This document shows, piece after piece, positions 58,530-64,000 of a stretch of DNA of 64,000 bases. Source of the DNA: Metapseudomonas boanensis (GTDB lineage Bacteria > Pseudomonadota > Gammaproteobacteria > Pseudomonadales > Pseudomonadaceae). The DNA lies in NCBI RefSeq assembly GCF_018704125.1, contig NZ_JAGTIS010000005.1, positions 1 through 64,000 on the forward strand, written 5' to 3'. Both the position numbers and the translations under genes were made by a program. Below the pieces are notes generated by a model. That model saw only the letters and a program-made list of their open reading frames with translations. It was not told where the DNA came from and searched no databases. The stretch's first letter is position 1. Each line of letters opens with the position of its first letter.

Positions 58530-59222
58530 ATGGGCATGGACCAGAACGAACGAATCAGCCGCGCTATCCAGCTCTCAGGCAAGCGAAAGCGGGAGGTCGC
58601 CGATGAGTGCGGAGTAGCCCCATCCGCGATCACTCAGTGGATAAATGGCGAGACCAAAGCCCTGAAAGCGGAAAGCGTGTTTGCGCTAGCCAAGGCAACC
58701 GGCTTCCGCGCTGAGTGGCTAGCGAATGGAACTGGTCCAGAGCGAGAAGGCGACATTGCAGCGGCATCGCCCCGGCTAGAGAATAACTTCTCCGGCAATC
58801 CGATACCGGTGAAGACAGGGAGTATTCCAGTAGTGGGCAAGGCCATGCTCAGCCCGGAAGGCTACTTCGAGGATGTCGAGTACCCCGTCGGATTCAGCAT
58901 GGGTTTCCTCAACATCTACAGCTCGGATCCAGACGCCTTCGGGCTGAGGGTCGTAGGCAACAGCATGAATCCCAGGATCAAGAACAACGAGTTCGTCCTG
59001 GTCGAGCCCAGCAAGGATTACGTCGCGGGCGACGAAGTCCTGGTGAGGACTACCAAGGGCCTAGCCATGATCAAGGAGTTCATCTACCACCGCGATGGGC
59101 AGTACCGACTCGACAGCGTCAACGCCGACTCCGACCCGATCTTTATCCACGAGGATGAGGTGGTCGACGTGCAGTACGTTGGCGCCATCGTGAAGAGCTC
59201 TCGATTCACCCCAGCAGCATAG
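58530..59222 (+). CDS. CI-like repressor with S24 peptidase domain
   Basis: 230 residues. N-terminal helix-turn-helix (KREVADECGVAPSAITQWINGE, about 20-41) and C-terminal LexA/CI peptidase fold with Ser in VVGNSMNPRI and Lys in KGLAMIKEF; self-cleavage would be RecA-stimulated. It likely keeps the element integrated. Start is ATG 58530 or 58536 (MGMDQNER or MDQNER). Confidence 0.88.
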   Translation: MGMDQNERISRAIQLSGKRKREVADECGVAPSAITQWINGETKALKAESVFALAKATGFRAEWLANGTGPEREGDIAAASPRLENNFSGNPIPVKTGSIPVVGKAMLSPEGYFEDVEYPVGFSMGFLNIYSSDPDAFGLRVVGNSMNPRIKNNEFVLVEPSKDYVAGDEVLVRTTKGLAMIKEFIYHRDGQYRLDSVNADSDPIFIHEDEVVDVQYVGAIVKSSRFTPAA

Positions 59223-59380
59223 GCGCAGCGGCTAGGGAAGTGAGGACGTGACACTAGCTTTCCTTCGGGTGGCCGCCTGAGGGATAGGTTTTGCGGAGAA
59301 TTGGCAGTCATCTTGCTAGGCTGTCAAAAATGACTTACCACCGCATCACTGACTCCTAACTGCAACACAAACGCGCGAAG

Positions 59381-60094
59381 TCACTCCAGCAAAGCATTCA
59401 AACCAGAAACTATGCCACCCAGATAAAAGCCGACGCTTCCTGTTGTCACTCGCCGCCTGCCATCCACCAATTGCGGTCTGACAAACTCGTATTCGCGAGC
59501 CAGCTTGCGCAGAGGCTCCTGCCATTGGGCGTTTTTCGACTGTACCCGCCCGAAAAGCTCGACTATCTCGGCATCGAGTTCAAGAGCGCTGTTTTCACTG
59601 AAATTCACGTGCAAGGCCATTAGCTGAGCGGCCTTGGTCTGATACAGCAACAGCATCTGGCTGTTGAGCAGACTCAACCTCTGAATCTGCATGACAGTTT
59701 CAGAGCGCGGCTCGGTTTGCGCCTGCAGACGGATTGCAAGCCTGTCCATTTCCGCATGCTGTTCAAGAACAGGGTTGATCCACTGTGGATACGACCCTTG
59801 AATCTCATGCAATGATTGTTTCTCCAGGCCATCCACCAGCTCTTTGATGCGCCTTACGGATAACCTTAACTCGGAATCAGCTGTCAGCTCATCAAGCCGC
59901 TCCAGGGCCTGCCGGTAGGCAACTCGGTATTTCGGGTCAGAATATTTTTCGTAAGGATCGAAGTAAGCGAGCAGACTACTGGCAAGAATGTAGCCCTGGC
60001 TCCTGATCGCATACCCGTCGCCGGCTTCGTCGGCCTGAACGGGCAATGACAAAAGCGCCAGAGCAAACAGAACAAGTTTTGTCCACACTCTCAT
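59381..60094 (-). CDS. Exported hypothetical protein
   Basis: 237 residues, signal peptide ending near LPVQA-DEAG (residue 22), then mainly helical. No family recognised; the C terminus (TTGSVGFYLGGIVSGLNALLE) is mildly hydrophobic. It follows the chemoreceptor gene at 60162 on the same strand, 67 bases apart. First ordinary chromosomal gene after the island. Confidence 0.6.
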   Translation of the reverse strand: MRVWTKLVLFALALLSLPVQADEAGDGYAIRSQGYILASSLLAYFDPYEKYSDPKYRVAYRQALERLDELTADSELRLSVRRIKELVDGLEKQSLHEIQGSYPQWINPVLEQHAEMDRLAIRLQAQTEPRSETVMQIQRLSLLNSQMLLLYQTKAAQLMALHVNFSENSALELDAEIVELFGRVQSKNAQWQEPLRKLAREYEFVRPQLVDGRRRVTTGSVGFYLGGIVSGLNALLE

Positions 60095-60161
60095 CAGAGT
60101 CCCTCACTCTCTTGTTGTTCTCATGGTATGGGCGACCTGAACACAGATCTTTCAGTGACAT

Positions 60162-62099
60162 TCAGGTATCGATCCGGAAATGCTGAATCATCGCCTGAAG
60201 TTCCCCTCCGAGACGTACCAGCTCACGGGTCGAGGCGTCGATCTCTTGCGTGGCGGAAACATTCAACTGAGTGACATTGCGGACACGCGCCACACTGGCG
60301 TTGACGTGTCCCGCCACGACACTCTGCTGCTCGGCCGCAGCAGCGATCTGCTGGTTCCGCTGCTCGATCACGGACACGATGCGGGTGATCTGTTCCAAGG
60401 ACGCCCCGGCCTCCCCGGCTAGCATGGCGCTATCGTTCATCAGCCCCAGCCCCGTTTGCATTTCCTCGACGACCTGAGTGGTCACCTTCAATAGCTGCCC
60501 AATCGTGTCCCCAATCTCCACCGCCGACTGGCGCGTCCTGCCTGCAAGCGTGCGCACGCCGTCGGCGACCACTGCGAATCCCCTTCCGTGCTCGCCCGCG
60601 CGTGCAGCCTCGATAGCCGCGTTCAGGGCAAGCATGTTTGTCTGTTCAGCCAATCCCTTGATCACATCCAGAACCCGCACAATGCCCTGGCTCTCCTGAT
60701 CCAGCAGGTTGATGGATGTGGCTGTCTGCTGCATCCCCCCGGACAAACGATTGATCTGCTCGACCGTCTGCTGAACACGCTGCTCGCCGTCAGAAGCCCT
60801 GGCATCCGCCTCCAGCGCCGCCACAGAGGCGCGCTCAGCGTCTTCGGCCACCGACTGCGCACTGGCCGCCATCTGCTGCATTGCGCTGGAGGTCTGCTCC
60901 GTCTCGAGGCTTTGCCGGTCCATGCCATCTAGGGTGCTCCGGCTGAGCCGCGCCAACTCGTCCGTGGCCCTGGATAGCTGACCGATCCCCACGACGATAT
61001 GCCCGACAAGTCCTCTCAAGCTCGCCGTCATGTCACGCATAGCGCTCTGCAGCAGGCCGAACTCATCCCGCCGTTCCGGCAGTTGGTCCGCTCCCAGGTC
61101 CCCCCCCGCAACACGTCTGGCCATCGACAAGGTGTCACGCAGCGGAGCCAAGGTGAGCTGCCGAATGAGCCAGGCGGCGGAAAGGCCAAGTACGATCGCA
61201 AGTCCCGTAATCAGACCAACGCCCAGCAGGAACCCATGGGTTTTCCTGACTAGCGCCTGCGCTTCCTGTTCATAGGCCCCGTCGACCAGCTTTAGCATCC
61301 GCTCGGAGAATTCAACGAGGCGGGTTTCGCTGGCCCGACTGTTCTGCAGCCCGGTGCGATAGCCGACAAACGCGTCCGTATAGCGCTGCAAGGCGGTTTT
61401 TGCCTCCTGCAGCGCTTCTTCATGGGCGCCATCAACCTGGCGCATCAGGCTGTCAAGCGTCGCCGTAACGCCTGCGTCGAAGGTGTTCCACGCATCGAAG
61501 TTGTCGACGCTCGGGACCAGGTCATGAGCGAATTCCAGCGTTCGCAGTGTCAGCAGCATGCGCATGAGTTCGGCGACATCGTTGGCACGGTTCACCGCCT
61601 CGTCCGCGTTCAGACCGGATGATTCGTCCAGCCCTTTTGCCGCGTCGAAGAAGTCCTGTTCGACCACTTCGAAGCTTCGCCGTACCTCATCCGCCTGCTG
61701 CTGCATGCTGGTTCGCGCCAGCAGCGCACGCCGTTGCAACTGGTCGAAGGACTCGAACTCCGATCGGTACTCACGCAGCGCTGCCTGGACCCGGGGTGCG
61801 GCAGGAAAGGCACCATGGCCCTGGAGAAAGCGCCCGAGGCCATCCAGTTGCTGCTTGACTCGTTCGGCCGAGGCAACCGAACGCTCGTGGGCGAAGGTTC
61901 TCTCGGCAACCCGAACCTGCAGCACCAGTGCCTGGACACGTGAAAGATCGCCGGCGCGCCGGTTGCTGTCACTTAGCAGGCTGATGGCCTTGAAGCCGCT
62001 TACGCCGACGACGAGGGTCAGCAGGCAGGTTAGGCCAAACCCCAGGAACAGGCGATTGCCGACGGAAAGATTGGAAAGGCCCTGCAGGATCGCACGCAT
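60162..62099 (-). CDS. Methyl-accepting chemotaxis protein with HBM-type ligand domain
   Basis: 645 residues. Membrane segments at about 17-38 and 290-312 flank a 250-residue periplasmic helical bimodular (HBM) domain, as in the McpS group. HAMP follows ([21 protein letters not shown]), then the signalling domain with tip motif [37 protein letters not shown] (in part). No C-terminal CheR-binding pentapeptide. Ligand unknown; HBM receptors often bind organic acids. Confidence 0.87.
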   Translation of the reverse strand: MRAILQGLSNLSVGNRLFLGFGLTCLLTLVVGVSGFKAISLLSDSNRRAGDLSRVQALVLQVRVAERTFAHERSVASAERVKQQLDGLGRFLQGHGAFPAAPRVQAALREYRSEFESFDQLQRRALLARTSMQQQADEVRRSFEVVEQDFFDAAKGLDESSGLNADEAVNRANDVAELMRMLLTLRTLEFAHDLVPSVDNFDAWNTFDAGVTATLDSLMRQVDGAHEEALQEAKTALQRYTDAFVGYRTGLQNSRASETRLVEFSERMLKLVDGAYEQEAQALVRKTHGFLLGVGLITGLAIVLGLSAAWLIRQLTLAPLRDTLSMARRVAGGDLGADQLPERRDEFGLLQSAMRDMTASLRGLVGHIVVGIGQLSRATDELARLSRSTLDGMDRQSLETEQTSSAMQQMAASAQSVAEDAERASVAALEADARASDGEQRVQQTVEQINRLSGGMQQTATSINLLDQESQGIVRVLDVIKGLAEQTNMLALNAAIEAARAGEHGRGFAVVADGVRTLAGRTRQSAVEIGDTIGQLLKVTTQVVEEMQTGLGLMNDSAMLAGEAGASLEQITRIVSVIEQRNQQIAAAAEQQSVVAGHVNASVARVRNVTQLNVSATQEIDASTRELVRLGGELQAMIQHFRIDT

Positions 62100-62146
62100 A
62101 TTCTTGTCCTTGTTGTGCTATGCAGACAGCAGATCGGGGGACTCCT

Positions 62147-62461
62147 CTAGTCGCCCTTCTCGGAGTAGATGGCCAGGAGTCGAGGGTTGCTTACCTCCAG
62201 CTTGCGGAGGGTTATGGCGAGAAGTTCACGCCTGGTCGAAGCGTCATCGCGCAGGCCTCGACGAATCCCTGAAGACAGCTCTCGCTCGCGTGCCAGGTCG
62301 ACAGCAGTAGTGGCATGGCACTCGCGGGCGGCGATGGCCATTGCATTGGCTATCATTCGGGCCTCGTAGTGCAGCGCCTCCGGCAGGGAGGGCAGCAGGC
62401 GCCGCAGCAGCGCCTCGCGGGCAGTGACCAGCAGGTCGGTGGCATCCGGTAGTCGACTCAT
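62147..62461 (-). CDS. DUF6285 protein
   Basis: 104 residues, helical (PDATDLLVTAREALLRRLLPSLPEALHYEARMIANAMAIAARE, spread over 1-50). It matches the small family found between APH-type phosphotransferase and acyl-CoA dehydrogenase genes. Its start codon overlaps the stop of the phosphotransferase gene (four bases), so the genes are coupled. No function known. Confidence 0.72.
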   Translation of the reverse strand: MSRLPDATDLLVTAREALLRRLLPSLPEALHYEARMIANAMAIAARECHATTAVDLARERELSSGIRRGLRDDASTRRELLAITLRKLEVSNPRLLAIYSEKGD

Positions 62462-63510
62462 GACGATCCCTCCTTGGTGAGGTGGAGAATTTCGATTTCC
62501 AGTTCAGGCAGCAGACGGCCGGTCAAGGCGAGCTCCAGCGAGACTTCCTGACCGCTAAGGTGTCGCTGGGCCTGTTGAAGGGCGATGACGGCCCAGCGCA
62601 AGTGGGCCATGACCTGCCAATAACTCAATTCGTGGACCTCGACAGGATGGCCGCCAGCCCGCCGATAGGCTTCGAGAAAGTCCGTCAGCGCGCCGATACC
62701 ACCGGCTTCCCGCTCCGGCGCAGCGAAGCGCCAACAACGCGCAGTGAACCAGCCGAGGTCTTCGCGAGGGTCGCCGAAGCTGGCGAACTCCCAGTCGAGG
62801 ATGCCGCTCAGACGGCCTTGCTCGACCAGGTAATTGCCAGTGCGGAAATCGCGATGGATCATCCGCGCCGGAAGCGCCTCGGGCAGGTTCAGCTCGCACC
62901 AGCGCAGGCCCCACTCCAGTACCGGCTGCGGCTCGGCCAGGCTGTCGAGGTAGGCGCGGTACTCTTCGATGGCGGCAACTGCAGCTGGCTTGTCCGGTTC
63001 GACGAGGAAGTCCAGGGCGGCAGCCTGTGGGGTCAGGCGGTGCAGGTTGGCCAGGCTCTGCGCCAGGTCCTCCAGCAGCAGCTTCGGCTGAGGCACGCAC
63101 GCCGGATCGCGGGTCAGTCGATGCCCCGCCGCACTCCCAGGCAGGTGCTGCATGAGGAAGTACGGACGTTGCAATGTTGGGCTGTGCTCGACTAGCAGCA
63201 AAGGCTTGGGCGCACGCACACCGGCATGGACCACGCGGCTGAGCACGGCGAACTCCTGGCGGCGACCGAGGCTGACGCTCACAGAGGTCGGCGAGTCGGT
63301 CCGCAGGACCCAGCGTTGCCGGCCGGCCTGCTCACCACCTTCAACCTCGACGTCCAATGCCCAGTTTTCCTGGATGGCGCCACCGGACAGGCGCTGCGCC
63401 GAATGAATCTGGATCGCCCGCGCGCCGAATTGCCGCGCCAGTTCGACCGCCAGTGCTTCGCGCACCTCAGGCGTGTCGAGGACGACTGGGGTTCCTGGAT
63501 TGGTGGTCAT
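62458..63510 (-). CDS. APH/ACAD10-type phosphotransferase
   Basis: 350 residues of the aminoglycoside-phosphotransferase/choline-kinase fold. RLSGGAIQENWAL is the ATP-binding loop, MIHRDFRTGNYLVE the catalytic loop (Asp) and GILDWEFASFGDP the metal-binding DWE motif. In fatty-acid-type contexts such kinases act on hydroxyacyl groups. ATG 63510 (MTTNPGTPVV) has AAGGGAAAAC upstream; an ATG at 63525 would directly abut the previous stop. Confidence 0.83.
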   Translation of the reverse strand: MTTNPGTPVVLDTPEVREALAVELARQFGARAIQIHSAQRLSGGAIQENWALDVEVEGGEQAGRQRWVLRTDSPTSVSVSLGRRQEFAVLSRVVHAGVRAPKPLLLVEHSPTLQRPYFLMQHLPGSAAGHRLTRDPACVPQPKLLLEDLAQSLANLHRLTPQAAALDFLVEPDKPAAVAAIEEYRAYLDSLAEPQPVLEWGLRWCELNLPEALPARMIHRDFRTGNYLVEQGRLSGILDWEFASFGDPREDLGWFTARCWRFAAPEREAGGIGALTDFLEAYRRAGGHPVEVHELSYWQVMAHLRWAVIALQQAQRHLSGQEVSLELALTGRLLPELEIEILHLTKEGSS

Positions 63511-63525
63511 CGTTTTCCCTTGCAT

Positions 63526-64000
63526 TTAGATGCGGCTCATCAGGTCCGCTGGCAGGTGATAGGTGCTATTGAAACTGCGCAGCGATATCCGTCCGGGCTG
63601 GAACACCAGTTCGCTCAAGGCGGCGTTGTCGAGCACCAGTAATAGCTCCGCCAGGCGCGTGCGGGGCAAGCCCAGCACTTCGGCAATCAGTACAGCGATG
63701 GTGCCCGCCGAGGTCACTGCGAGCAGGCGGCGACCACTGGTGGGTTCGCCAACCAGCTCATGCAGCCATCCGGTCACGCTCTGGTGGAAGGACTCGACGG
63801 GTGTGCATTCGGCTATGGCGTCATCGCCCGCAGCCCAGCGGCGTATCTCCTCGCCGTAAAGGCGCGTGCTTTCGGCTCGGTCCTGCGGCCAGCCGACCTC
63901 GCCAAGTCGACGCCGCGCCGAGCGCATCAACGCGTCGCCCTCGGCGAACTCGTCAAGGGACGAGGTCCGACGAGGTTCCCCCGCGCCGGGCATTGCAGCC
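63526..64000 (-). CDS. Histidine phosphatase family protein, partial
   Basis: C-terminal 158 residues of the frame; the open frame continues past the window edge, so the RHG nucleophile loop is outside. SSLDEFAEGD and LAVTSAGTIAVLIAEVLGLP match the second half of the phosphoglycerate-mutase fold, with the usual catalytic His position in a TSAGT context. It is just upstream of the APH-type kinase in the same direction and may form an operon with it and DUF6285. Confidence 0.72.
   Translation of the reverse strand, partial: AAMPGAGEPRRTSSLDEFAEGDALMRSARRRLGEVGWPQDRAESTRLYGEEIRRWAAGDDAIAECTPVESFHQSVTGWLHELVGEPTSGRRLLAVTSAGTIAVLIAEVLGLPRTRLAELLLVLDNAALSELVFQPGRISLRSFNSTYHLPADLMSRI

Larger units (their letters stand above)
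54639..59222. mobile_element. Small integrative element (integrase, unknown genes, Cro/CI)
   Basis: Bounded on the left by the tRNA-Arg 3' fragment, it contains a P4-type integrase, two unrecognised proteins and a divergent Cro/CI pair with an operator region. No structural phage, replication or conjugation gene is present. From about 59380 the genes look chromosomal again. The right end is not located, because no intact tRNA-Arg or matching repeat was found; 59222 is only the last gene that fits. Confidence 0.55.

Noticed and set aside
1-64000. CRISPR array or restriction-modification system
   Set aside because: Repeats found are REP-type palindromes without regular spacers, and no Cas, methylase or endonuclease motif was seen.

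Overview
The window is GC-rich chromosomal DNA, most likely from a Pseudomonas sensu lato. The support is the homogentisate genes with an IclR-type HmgR, many Pseudomonas-type REP palindromes (GTAGGAGC...GCTCCTAC), PuuD/SpuA-like and GlxA-like proteins, and typical ECF42 and chemoreceptor genes. I cannot name the species.

Layout. (1) 0.4-5.8 kb: tyrosine/phenylalanine catabolism through homogentisate (maiA, hpd, divergent hmgR, hmgA, fahA). maiA sits apart from hmgA-fahA but has a matching operator-like sequence. (2) 5.9-6.5 kb: a decayed ISL3-type insertion with REPs. (3) 6.6-13.1 kb: a five-gene operon (dienelactone-hydrolase/SnoaL fusion, SDR, StyA-like monooxygenase, flavin reductase, SphA-like outer-membrane protein) with a divergent AraC regulator. 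Its gene order resembles the indole-oxidation (iif/ind) clusters. (4) 13.4-20.7 kb: HPP-CBS membrane protein, two LysR regulators, an ECF42 sigma factor with its DGPF, SRPBCC and SnoaL neighbours, and a glutamine-amidotransferase-like protein coupled to an ABM-type protein. (5) 20.7-27.0 kb: a 2-aminoethylphosphonate-type ABC transporter with a FAD oxidoreductase and a LysR regulator. (6) 27.2-32.7 kb: a PuuD-like hydrolase, a broken SRAP gene coupled to a 47-residue protein, then a TrmH-FAD dehydrogenase-RlmE block of lower GC that looks foreign. (7) 33.1-51.4 kb: a dihaem peroxidase/MauG-like protein, then a compact 12-gene minus-strand operon that joins a tryptophan-tryptophylquinone amine dehydrogenase module (B-E-D-A plus two cytochromes c) to a YCF48/MMPL/DUF1302/DUF1329 envelope module. 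A divergent AraC regulator, an aldehyde dehydrogenase and a DAO-type amine oxidase follow. (8) 51.9-54.0 kb: GlxA-like regulator and an exported cysteine hydrolase. (9) 54.6-59.2 kb: a small integrative element next to a tRNA-Arg(CCU) 3' fragment, with integrase, two unrecognised genes, and a Cro/CI pair. (10) 59.4-64 kb: hypothetical exported protein, HBM-type chemoreceptor, DUF6285, APH-type phosphotransferase and a partial histidine phosphatase.

The strongest candidate for an undescribed system is the 34.8-51.4 kb amine-oxidation locus: amine dehydrogenase, cytochrome acceptors, aldehyde dehydrogenase and amine oxidase appear linked to an envelope transport-like module used elsewhere with other periplasmic oxidation systems. 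All functions are inferred from sequence only.
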